A stretch of 64,000 nucleotides of DNA, taken from positions 310,001-374,000 of the forward strand of contig NZ_JADOTV010000001.1 in the NCBI RefSeq assembly GCF_015767245.1. Direction: 5' to 3'. A program made the translations under genes and the position numbers. Every line of letters begins with the position of its first letter. Positions within the stretch are counted from its first letter, which is position 1. The DNA is from Aureivirga sp. CE67 (lineage in GTDB: Bacteria; Bacteroidota; Bacteroidia; Flavobacteriales; Flavobacteriaceae). The notes under the pieces were generated by a model. The model was given only the letters and a program-made list of their open reading frames with translations, ran no database searches and had not been told where the DNA came from. Positions 7,855-15,553 of the stretch are shown here, one piece after another.

Positions 7855-9561
7855 ATGCAATTATCAGAACAAGAGATTGTAAGAAGAGAGTCACTTCAAA
7901 AACTTAGAGACTTAGGAATTGATCCGTATCCGGCGGCAGAATTTAAAACTACTGCATACATTAAGGATATCAAGGAAAATTTCGAAGGTTTTGAAGGAAA
8001 AGAAGTTGTTCTTGCAGGTAGAATGATGAGCCGTAGAATCATGGGGACTGCGTCTTTTGCAGAGTTAAAAGATTCTACAGGTCGTATGCAAATTTATATT
8101 AACAGAGATGAAATCGCTCCGTCTGAAGACAAAACACTTTACAATACTGTATTCAAGAAATTAATGGATATGGGAGACATTATTGGAGTAAAGGGTGAAG
8201 TATTCAAAACGAAGGTTGGAGAAACTTCTGTTAAGATAAAGGAATTAACTCTTTTGTCTAAATCGTTACGTCCTTTACCAGCTGTAAAAACAGATGCGGA
8301 AGGAAAAGTACATGATGCATTTTCTGATCCAGAATTGAGATACAGACAACGTTATGTAGATTTAATTGTAAATGATCACGTAAAAGATACTTTCATCAAA
8401 AGAACAAAAATTACAAACGCAATGCGTCAGTTCTTTAATGAACGTGATTATTTAGAGGTAGAAACTCCTATTTTACAACCAATCCCTGGTGGAGCTGCTG
8501 CTCGCCCATTCGTAACACATCATAATGCTTTAGATATTCCTTTATATTTAAGAATTGCGAACGAATTATACTTAAAAAGATTAATCGTTGGTGGTTTTGA
8601 TGCTGTTTATGAGTTTGCGAAAGATTTCCGTAATGAAGGAATGGACAGAACACACAATCCAGAGTTTACTGTAATGGAACTTTATGTTGCTTACAAAGAT
8701 TATAACTGGATGATGGGAATGACAGAAGAATTATTAGAAAAAGTAGCTGTAGAAGCAACTGGTAATTCTACTGTAAAAGTTGGAGAAAACGAAATTAGCT
8801 TTAAAGCACCTTATCCAAGAGTTCCTATTTTAGAAGCAATTAAAATCCATACTGGGTATGATGTTGCAGGAATGAATGAGGAAGAACTTCGTGAGGTTTG
8901 TAAAAAAGTAGATATTCCTGTAGATGAAACAATGGGAGTTGGAAAATTAATCGATGAGTTATTCGGAGAGAAATGTGAGCACCACTATATCCAACCAACA
9001 TTCATTACAGATTATCCAAAAGAAATGAGTCCTCTTACAAAAGAGCACCGTTCGAATGATAGATTAACAGAGCGTTTTGAGTTAATGGTAAACGGAAAAG
9101 AATTAGCAAATGCTTATTCTGAGTTAAATGATCCTATTGACCAAAAAGAGCGTTTTGAAGATCAATTAAAACTTTCTGAAAAAGGAGATGATGAAGCGAT
9201 GTTTATCGATCAAGATTTCGTTCGTTCATTAGAATACGGAATGCCTCCTACTTCTGGTATCGGAATTGGAATTGACCGTTTAGTAATGTTAATGACGAAC
9301 AACGCATCTATTCAAGAAGTATTATTCTTCCCACAAATGCGTCCAGAGAAAAAACAAATCACAGTAGAATTAAAAGAAAATGAAAAAGTAGTTTTCGATA
9401 TTCTTCAAAAAGCTGAGGAGAAAGTTTTATTAAACGAGTTGAAAGAACAAGCTGGGTTGAGCAACAAAGGTTGGGACAAAGCAATGAAAGGTCTTTCAAA
9501 ACAAAACTTAATTAAGGTTTCTGTAGATGGAGATGCTAAATTTGTAGAAGTTACTGCATAA
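7855..9561 (+). CDS. lysS: Lysine--tRNA ligase (class II)
   Basis: A 568-residue enzyme that charges tRNA-Lys with lysine using ATP in the cytoplasm. The N-terminal OB-fold anticodon-binding domain spans about 45-150 (VVLAGRMMSRRIMGTASFAE). Class II motif 2 is FRNEGMDRTHNPEFT near residue 258, and motif 3 is GIGIGIDRLVMLM near residue 471. After the catalytic core (about 500 residues in most bacteria) a tail of about 65 residues (VFDILQKAEEKVLLNELKEQAG) looks like a winged-helix add-on, as in other Flavobacteriia. It is monocistronic, with its own promoter box and terminator. Confidence 0.97.
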   Translation: MQLSEQEIVRRESLQKLRDLGIDPYPAAEFKTTAYIKDIKENFEGFEGKEVVLAGRMMSRRIMGTASFAELKDSTGRMQIYINRDEIAPSEDKTLYNTVFKKLMDMGDIIGVKGEVFKTKVGETSVKIKELTLLSKSLRPLPAVKTDAEGKVHDAFSDPELRYRQRYVDLIVNDHVKDTFIKRTKITNAMRQFFNERDYLEVETPILQPIPGGAAARPFVTHHNALDIPLYLRIANELYLKRLIVGGFDAVYEFAKDFRNEGMDRTHNPEFTVMELYVAYKDYNWMMGMTEELLEKVAVEATGNSTVKVGENEISFKAPYPRVPILEAIKIHTGYDVAGMNEEELREVCKKVDIPVDETMGVGKLIDELFGEKCEHHYIQPTFITDYPKEMSPLTKEHRSNDRLTERFELMVNGKELANAYSELNDPIDQKERFEDQLKLSEKGDDEAMFIDQDFVRSLEYGMPPTSGIGIGIDRLVMLMTNNASIQEVLFFPQMRPEKKQITVELKENEKVVFDILQKAEEKVLLNELKEQAGLSNKGWDKAMKGLSKQNLIKVSVDGDAKFVEVTA

Positions 9562-9582
9562 TCCATTTTAAATTATAAAATT

Positions 9583-9617
9583 AAAGAGTAATCATTCATT
9601 TGGTTACTCTTTTTTTT
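9583..9617 (+). terminator. Terminator after lysS
   Basis: AAAGAGTAA (9583-9591) pairs with TTACTCTTT (9604-9612), loop of 12 bases, followed by a T run. Confidence 0.85.
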
Positions 9618-9724
9618 GTCATAAAACTAAAATATTTACGTCTAAAGTAAAATGTTTATATTTACACCCTGATTTTTAGTTAACACCCACACGGAATACT
9701 CATTATTAAACTAATTATTATTAC

Positions 9725-10984
9725 ATGAAAAAAATTACCCTTTTGATTACTCTTATATCTTCATTTGTTTTTGCTCAAGATCCCACGATTACGGGTTTTG
9801 TAGAAGAAACAAGTTTGGATAATCTTACAACTTACGTTCGAGAATTATCTGGAGAAGATCCTACAACAATTTATGGTGAAAACGTTACTATAGAACATAG
9901 AGTTAGTAATTATAACAACAATTTATCTGCAGATTATATTAAAGAAAAATTAGAAGATACAGGACTGACTGTTACGGTTCAAAACTATTCAAACTCTGGA
10001 AGAAATATTTATGCAACACAATTAGGTACTGTAAATCCTGATGATATTTTTATAGTTTCTGCACACTATGATTCTGTGTCTTATTATTGTGCGGATGACA
10101 ATGCTAGTGGAGTTGCTGGAGTTTTAGAAGCAGCTAGAATTTTAGCAGATCAATGTTTTGAAAATACAATTATTTATGCACTTTGGGATGAAGAAGAAAT
10201 CGGTTTAAAAGGAAGTGAGCATTTCTCGGATTATTTCTTTTCTCAAAATAAAAATATTGTTGGAGTTTTAAATATTGATATGATGGGATATGATGGAGAT
10301 AATGATAAAGTTTTCGACATCGATATTAATAATAACGCTGTTTCTGGTCAAATCAAAGATGATCTTATTTCTTTAGTAGACACTTACAATTTAGATATTA
10401 CTCCTTTAGTTGTAAACCCTGGAACTTACGCAAGCGACCATGCTTCTTTTTGGGCTAATGATTACGCAGCTGTTCTTCTAGGGGAATCTTGGGAAAACGA
10501 TGATATCACTCCAGGTTACCATTCTTCACAAGATAGAATTTCTTTATTCAATATGCCTTATTTTCATGAAATGGGGAAATTAATCACTGCTTATTTGGCT
10601 ACAAAAGGTATTTTATGTGAAGAAGATAATTCAGGTGGAGATGGCGATGGAAACGGCGATGGTGATGGTGACGGAGACGGAGACGGAGACGGAAATGGTG
10701 ATGGTGATGGTGATGGTGATAACGTAAGTGTTGGAGAATTAGAAGATGTTAAAACTATTTTCTATCCAAATCCTACAAGAGATTCTTTTGCTATGGACTT
10801 TAAAACTGAAAAAGATAGAGAAATAAGTGTTTTTTCTATTACAGGAAAAGTAGTTTTAAATTTCAAAAGCAATCAAAAGCATCTTGAAATCAACTTAGAA
10901 AACCTTGCATCTGGAAATTATATTATTCAGATAAAAACTACAGATGGTAAGAAACTGAAACTTTACAACATTATTAAAAACTAA
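9725..10984 (+). CDS. Secreted M28 family zinc aminopeptidase with T9SS sorting domain
   Basis: A 419-residue precursor with a signal peptide (residues 1-18). The M28 peptidase domain spans about 25-295. The co-catalytic zinc ligands are present: H114 (SAHYDS), D125 (ADDNASG), E157 or E158 (WDEEEIGLKGS), D185 (NIDMMGYD) and H266 (YHSSQD). A Gly-Asp(Asn) linker of about 30 residues follows (near 303-332), then a type A T9SS C-terminal domain (YPNPTRDSF to KLKLYNIIKN). It should cleave N-terminal residues from peptides at the cell surface or outside the cell after export by T9SS and PorU processing. It is monocistronic; a -7-like box, TATATTTA, lies at 9657-9664. Confidence 0.92.
   Translation: MKKITLLITLISSFVFAQDPTITGFVEETSLDNLTTYVRELSGEDPTTIYGENVTIEHRVSNYNNNLSADYIKEKLEDTGLTVTVQNYSNSGRNIYATQLGTVNPDDIFIVSAHYDSVSYYCADDNASGVAGVLEAARILADQCFENTIIYALWDEEEIGLKGSEHFSDYFFSQNKNIVGVLNIDMMGYDGDNDKVFDIDINNNAVSGQIKDDLISLVDTYNLDITPLVVNPGTYASDHASFWANDYAAVLLGESWENDDITPGYHSSQDRISLFNMPYFHEMGKLITAYLATKGILCEEDNSGGDGDGNGDGDGDGDGDGDGNGDGDGDGDNVSVGELEDVKTIFYPNPTRDSFAMDFKTEKDREISVFSITGKVVLNFKSNQKHLEINLENLASGNYIIQIKTTDGKKLKLYNIIKN
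10632..10721 (+). repeat. Gly-Asp codon tandem repeat inside the M28 gene
   Basis: About fifteen copies of a six-base unit (GGN GAY, with occasional AAY) encode alternating Gly-Asp/Asn. It forms a flexible, acidic, possibly Ca2+-binding linker between protease and sorting domain. Near-identical units make it prone to slipped-strand length change. Confidence 0.8.
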
Positions 10985-11010
10985 TATTGTAAACAAAACT
11001 TCTAAAACAA

Positions 11011-11046
11011 AAAACTCATTCTAATTAAAGAATGAGTTTTTTTATA
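11011..11046. terminator. Two-way terminator between M28 and pnp
   Basis: AAAACTCATT (11011-11020) pairs with AATGAGTTTT (11031-11040), flanked by A and T runs, so it can stop transcription from both converging genes. Confidence 0.8.
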
Positions 11047-11062
11047 TCGTTTAAGTTTTTAT

Positions 11063-11875
11063 TTAACTTCTTGCTAAGAAATCAACTACCAATTTAGAAA
11101 CTACTTTTTCTGCTACTTTCGCAACTTCTTGTACTTCTTCATGAGAAACTGGTTCTACAAGACCTTCTACTCCTAAATCTGTAATTACAGAAAGCCCCAT
11201 ACATTTCATTCCCATATGTTTTGCAGCGATAACTTCAGGAACTGTAGACATTCCTACAGTATCAGCTCCCATTAGCCTTACCATACGGTATTCTGCTGGA
11301 GTTTCAAAAGTTGGTCCTTGTAAAGCAAGGTACACTCCTTCTTGTAATTTCACATTATTTTCAATAGCGATATCTCTTACTAATTGTGCCATTTCTAAAT
11401 CATATGGCTCATGCATATCTACAAAACGAGGTCCAAAACGTTCGTCATTTGCTCCATTCAAAGGATGTTCTGGCATCATGTTGATATGATCTGTAATTAA
11501 CATTACATCTCCAACTTTAAATCCAGTTTTTACACCTCCAGATGCATTTGAAACAATCAGTTTTTCTATACCTAAATATTTCATCACACGGATTGGGAAA
11601 ATTGTATCACTCATTTTCCATCCTTCATAATAATGAAATCTTCCACGCATTGCTAGAACTTTCTTTCCTCCTAATTCTCCAAAAATCAATTCTCCATGAT
11701 GTCCTTCAACTGTAGACACTGGAAAGTTTACGATTTCGTCATAAGGAATACGTTTTTCTATAGAAATAACATCTACTAAGTTTCCTAATCCTGTTCCTAA
11801 TACAATTCCAAAATCAGGTGTTGTAATTCCTTTCTCTTGTAAAAACTTAACTGTCTCTTGTACTTTCTCCCACAT
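11063..11875 (-). CDS. punA: Purine-nucleoside phosphorylase (PNP-I, trimeric type)
   Basis: A 270-residue cytoplasmic enzyme of purine salvage that splits inosine or guanosine with phosphate into base and ribose 1-phosphate. Diagnostic motifs: GIVLGTGLGNLVD (residues 23-35, phosphate loop), FPVSTVEGHHGELIFGE (near 51), VSNASGGV (near 109) and MGADTVGMSTVPEVIAA (near 200). Length fits the trimeric class. Its first 29 bases lie inside the 3' end of lpxK in another frame, so translation is probably coupled to lpxK. A two-way terminator follows. Confidence 0.95.
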   Translation of the reverse strand: MWEKVQETVKFLQEKGITTPDFGIVLGTGLGNLVDVISIEKRIPYDEIVNFPVSTVEGHHGELIFGELGGKKVLAMRGRFHYYEGWKMSDTIFPIRVMKYLGIEKLIVSNASGGVKTGFKVGDVMLITDHINMMPEHPLNGANDERFGPRFVDMHEPYDLEMAQLVRDIAIENNVKLQEGVYLALQGPTFETPAEYRMVRLMGADTVGMSTVPEVIAAKHMGMKCMGLSVITDLGVEGLVEPVSHEEVQEVAKVAEKVVSKLVVDFLARS

Positions 11876-12887
11876 AATCTAAAATGAGTTTGTTAAATAT
11901 GTCTTCTCGACTAAAAAAAGTTGTTTTGATAGGTATATAAAATACCTTCTCAAGCTTAACAAAGATACGAACATAATCTTTTTCTGTTGTTAAAATAATC
12001 TTTTTTTCTGTCGGAATATCATGATATTTCTCATTGATTTTCAATATATCATGATCCGAAAAATGATGATGATCAGGAAACTCTATATGGTGTAGTTTGA
12101 CTCCTTTTTTTTCTAAAAAAGAAACTAAAGGTTTTGGTTTTGCAATTCCTGTGACTAAAACAATTTCATAATCTAAAATGTCTGAAAGTTGTATTTTTTC
12201 CTCTTGAGAAACCAATGTTTCATCATAAGAAATTTTAGAGAAAAACAATTCCTGATTTGGCTCCAGTTTTAGTTTTTGCTCTATTTTTTTCTGCTCTTCA
12301 AAAGAAAGATTTTCGGGACACTTTGTAACGATAATAGCTTTTGCACGTTTTGCTCCACTTTTATATTCACGAAGATTTCCAGCAGGAAGCATAAAATCTT
12401 GCGAATACAAACTATCATACGAAGTTAATAAAATATAAAATCCAGCGTTCAACTTTCGGTGTTGAAAAGCATCATCTAATAATACAATTTCAGTTTCAGG
12501 TTTTTGCTTTTTAATTTCCTCAATTCCATGTACACGATTTGCATCTACTGCAACCGTAATATGTTGAAATTTTCGAAAATATTGATAAGGTTCGTCTCCA
12601 ATCATTTCAGCATTTACAGTAGCGTCAGCCATGATAAATCCTTCGGTAGTTCTCTTATACCCTCTACTTAAAACTGCTGTGTGATAGGAATCTTTTAGTA
12701 AACGAATTAAATATTCTATCTGTGGTGTTTTTCCTGTTCCTCCTACACTAAGATTTCCGACTACAATTGTAGGAAAATCAAAGGAAGTCGATTTCAAAAC
12801 TCCAACATCAAAAAGTTTATTTCTAACGGAAGTTACCCCTCCGTATAAAATAGAAAATGGAAATAATATTTTTCGTAACTTTTTCAT
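11847..12887 (-). CDS. lpxK: Tetraacyldisaccharide 4'-kinase
   Basis: A 346-residue enzyme that phosphorylates the lipid A disaccharide 1-phosphate at the 4' position, the sixth step of lipid A synthesis at the inner membrane. An N-terminal membrane anchor or amphipathic stretch (KILFPFSILYGGV) precedes the P-loop VVGNLSVGGTGKTP (residues 42-55). The lid motif is VLLDDAFQHRKL near residue 135. It is the first gene of a two-gene unit with pnp, which starts 29 bases before this stop codon. A -7-like box, TATTTTCG (minus strand, 12892-12899), stands only four bases before the ATG. Confidence 0.95.
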   Translation of the reverse strand: MKKLRKILFPFSILYGGVTSVRNKLFDVGVLKSTSFDFPTIVVGNLSVGGTGKTPQIEYLIRLLKDSYHTAVLSRGYKRTTEGFIMADATVNAEMIGDEPYQYFRKFQHITVAVDANRVHGIEEIKKQKPETEIVLLDDAFQHRKLNAGFYILLTSYDSLYSQDFMLPAGNLREYKSGAKRAKAIIVTKCPENLSFEEQKKIEQKLKLEPNQELFFSKISYDETLVSQEEKIQLSDILDYEIVLVTGIAKPKPLVSFLEKKGVKLHHIEFPDHHHFSDHDILKINEKYHDIPTEKKIILTTEKDYVRIFVKLEKVFYIPIKTTFFSREDIFNKLILDYVGESTRDS

Positions 12888-13342
12888 GTGGCGAAAATAC
12901 GAAAAATTGAGGTAGAATTATTTTCTTTCACAAGGGTTTTATGGAACTAAATTAAACTTTTTCAATCAAAATTCGTTTAATCCATGTTTATCACTGACTT
13001 GTAATAAATTTTAACCTTAACTTAGACTATACTTATTTTTTCTTTCATTATCAGATAAATTTGATTCAGTTCATTTTAAACAAAAGAAAATCAATAGAAT
13101 ATTTTTCATTTTTAACTTGAAGACGAAATTTCACATAAAATCTATTGTTAAAAACATTCAAACTTTAAGACTATTTTTAAAAACTTCTACTTTTCTTCCT
13201 AAAATTATAATAAAAAAATAGTGTTCTTAAATTGAGAACTACGATAAAAAAGTATCTTTACGAAAAATAAATAAATCCCAAATTGAAATAAGATAATTTT
13301 TCTATTTGGATCATATTTCATTTCCAGATAAAATTTTTAAAT
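12888..13342. other. Gene-free 455-base divergent region between lpxK and the kinase gene
   Basis: AT-rich, no coding frame. A small hairpin, GTTCT-TAAATTG-AGAAC, lies near 13224-13240 and an inverted pair CCAAAT/ATTTGG near 13278-13309. It should hold the two divergent promoters. Confidence 0.5.
13232..13260 (+). promoter_or_regulatory. Probable promoter of the kinase gene
   Basis: TTG at 13232-13234 and TATCTTTA (13253-13260; seven of eight bases of TAnnTTTG) are 18 bases apart. The leader would be about 75 bases. Confidence 0.4.
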
Positions 13343-14194
13343 ATGATTTTAATAGCAGAAGGAGGTTCAACTAAAGTAGATTGGATTGCTTTAAATGACG
13401 AAAAAGAAGAGATTTTCCGCTTACGCACAGCAGGATTAAACCCAACCGTATTTTCTAGAGAAATAATTGAGAGTAGAATCGTAAATGATTTTCAATTAGT
13501 AAAAGATCGAGAACTTGTCAAAAAAGTATTCTTCTACGGTGCTGGTTGTGGTACGGATACTCCAAAATCTGTTTTGAATGAAATATTAAAGGGTGTTTAT
13601 TATAATGCTGAAATTGTTATTGGAGATGATATGCTAGGAGCAGTTTATGCAGCATCTCAAGGGCAAAAATCGATTGTTTGTATTTTAGGAACAGGATCTA
13701 ACAGTTGTTATTTTGATGGGGAAAATGTAGAGCAAAATGCAAAGTCTCTAGGATATATTTTGATGGACGAAGCCAGTGGAAATTATTTTGGAAAACAATT
13801 AATTTGTGATTATTATTATCATCGAATGCCAAAAGAAATTGCCGAAAAGTTTGAACAAGCTTATAACCTAGATGCTGATTTTATCAAATATAATCTTTAC
13901 AGCCTTCCAGACCCGAATGCTTATTTAGCTTCTTTTTCTAAGTTTTTATTCGAACATATTGAAAACTCCTACATTAAACAAATAATGTTAGACGGTTTTG
14001 AAAACTTCTTTATGTGTAGAATTCTTCCTTATACTCATGCACATTTAGTTCCAATTTATTTCATTGGTTCTATTGCTTATTATTTTCAAGATGTGTTGGA
14101 AACTGTTGCTAGCAAATACAATCTTGAAGTAGCAGGAGTTATTCAAAGTCCAATTGATGATTTAATCACTTATCATAAAAACGAATTGTTATAA
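13343..14194 (+). CDS. BadF/BadG-type ATPase, N-acetylglucosamine kinase-like
   Basis: A 283-residue actin-like/hexokinase-fold protein. The phosphate-1 motif is IAEGGSTKVDWIA (residues 3-15), and the second glycine-rich loop is CILGTGSNSCYFDG near residue 113. In Bacteroidota this compact family is usually annotated as N-acetylglucosamine kinase; it probably phosphorylates amino sugars released in peptidoglycan turnover. The neighbour murF would fit this, although murF is on the opposite strand. The last six bases overlap the 3' end of murF. The sugar is inferred, not shown. Confidence 0.8.
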   Translation: MILIAEGGSTKVDWIALNDEKEEIFRLRTAGLNPTVFSREIIESRIVNDFQLVKDRELVKKVFFYGAGCGTDTPKSVLNEILKGVYYNAEIVIGDDMLGAVYAASQGQKSIVCILGTGSNSCYFDGENVEQNAKSLGYILMDEASGNYFGKQLICDYYYHRMPKEIAEKFEQAYNLDADFIKYNLYSLPDPNAYLASFSKFLFEHIENSYIKQIMLDGFENFFMCRILPYTHAHLVPIYFIGSIAYYFQDVLETVASKYNLEVAGVIQSPIDDLITYHKNELL

Positions 14195-15484
14195 TTCATT
14201 TTTAATTAAAGGAATAATTCTTTCTAAAGCCATACCTCTAGAACCTTTTATCAATATTAATTTATTTTCTAATGTTGATAAAAGCTCTCTATTTTTAGTT
14301 TTAAAACTATCAAAATCCTCATATTTAAAAATATTTTCTGAAGACAATTTTGTACCCGAAAAATGTTTTCCCAGTAAAAATATTTTTTCAAAATTATACT
14401 CAGAAATTTGTTTTAAAATCTCTTCATGCTCTTCTGCTGACGTCTCTCCTACTTCAAACATATCTCCTAGAAAAACAATTTTTGAACTTCCATTTAACAT
14501 AGAAAAATTCTCCAAAGCAACTTTCATACTAGAAGGATTTGCATTATAAGCATCAAGAATAATTTGATTTCCATTGATTTCAAGAATTTGAGAACGATTG
14601 TTTGTAGGAACATATTTTTCAATAGCTGTTTTCATTAAAGAATTTTCAACTTTAAAATAATGTCCAATAGAAATAGCCGCTGCAATATTTGTATAATTAT
14701 AGATTCCAATCAAATTACTTTGAATTTCTACACCTTCTAGCTCCAATTTCACAAATGGAGTCAGTTCTTTAAAAATCGTCTTTGGAAGATCGTTTTCAGA
14801 ACCAAATAATATTCTTTCTATTCCTTCTGATTCTTTCATTTGTCTTTCAATAGAACTATTTACAAACAAAAGTCCATTCGTTTCTTTGATATATCTATAA
14901 AGTTCTGTTTTCCCTTTAACAACACCTTCTAAACCACCAAACCCTTCAAGATGTGCTTTTCCAAAATTTGTAATATATCCAAAATTTGGTTTTGCTATTC
15001 TACACAAGAAATCTATTTCTTTTTGATGATTCGCTCCCATTTCAACAATTCCAAGCTTAATTTCTGGAGTCATTTGAAGAAGTGTAAGAGGAACACCAAT
15101 ATGATTGTTTAAATTTCCTATAGTAGCATGTGTCTTATATTTTTCAGATAAAACAGCATTGATTAATTCTTTAGAAGTAGTTTTTCCATTACTACCTGTT
15201 AGACCTATAATCGGGATTTTTAATTGCTCTCGATGATAAGTTGCAAGCATCTGAAGTGTCTCCAAAACATTATCTACTAATATTGTTTTATCAGAAGAAG
15301 CGTATTCTTTTTCATCAACAACAGCATAAGAAGCTCCTTTTTCCAAAGCTTCTATTGCAAACTTATTTCCATTGAAATTTTCTCCTTTTAAAGCAAAATA
15401 AATACTATTCTCTCGAATTTTTCTAGTATCCGTGTCCACCAGAAAACTCTCTTTATATAATTGGTAAAGCTCTTCTATTCTCAT
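14189..15484 (-). CDS. murF: UDP-N-acetylmuramoyl-tripeptide--D-alanyl-D-alanine ligase
   Basis: A 431-residue Mur ligase that adds D-Ala-D-Ala to the UDP-MurNAc-tripeptide, the last cytoplasmic step of peptidoglycan precursor synthesis. The ATP loop is GLTGSNGKTTSKELI (near residues 97-111). Middle-domain signatures are EMGANHQKEI (near 148) and NNRSQ near residue 288 before the C-terminal domain (DAYNANPSSM). The gene begins directly behind the gldJ terminator. A -7 box, TATTTTTG (minus strand 15490-15497), is only five bases from the ATG. The 3' end overlaps the convergent kinase gene by six bases. Confidence 0.96.
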   Translation of the reverse strand: MRIEELYQLYKESFLVDTDTRKIRENSIYFALKGENFNGNKFAIEALEKGASYAVVDEKEYASSDKTILVDNVLETLQMLATYHREQLKIPIIGLTGSNGKTTSKELINAVLSEKYKTHATIGNLNNHIGVPLTLLQMTPEIKLGIVEMGANHQKEIDFLCRIAKPNFGYITNFGKAHLEGFGGLEGVVKGKTELYRYIKETNGLLFVNSSIERQMKESEGIERILFGSENDLPKTIFKELTPFVKLELEGVEIQSNLIGIYNYTNIAAAISIGHYFKVENSLMKTAIEKYVPTNNRSQILEINGNQIILDAYNANPSSMKVALENFSMLNGSSKIVFLGDMFEVGETSAEEHEEILKQISEYNFEKIFLLGKHFSGTKLSSENIFKYEDFDSFKTKNRELLSTLENKLILIKGSRGMALERIIPLIKNEL

Positions 15485-15489
15485 AATAA

Positions 15490-15497
15490 CAAAAATA
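15490..15497 (-). promoter_or_regulatory. -7-like box five bases before murF
   Basis: TATTTTTG on the minus strand matches TAnnTTTG. It lies in the T-rich tail of the gldJ terminator, so it may be chance; no -33 box is seen. Confidence 0.3.
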
Positions 15498-15524
15498 AAA
15501 AAAGCCTTACGTTTTGTAAGGCTT
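15491..15524 (-). terminator. Terminator after gldJ
   Basis: AAAGCCTTAC (15501-15510) pairs with GTAAGGCTTT (15516-15525), loop of five, with a T-rich run on the minus-strand 3' side. It separates gldJ from murF. Confidence 0.85.
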
Positions 15525-15553
15525 TTTTTGAATGAATTGAAAAATTCTAAATA

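Noticed and set aside
10632-10721. Tandem repeat that might be taken for a CRISPR array
   Set aside because: Units are six bases long without spacers and are translated in frame as Gly-Asp; it is a linker inside the M28 protease gene.
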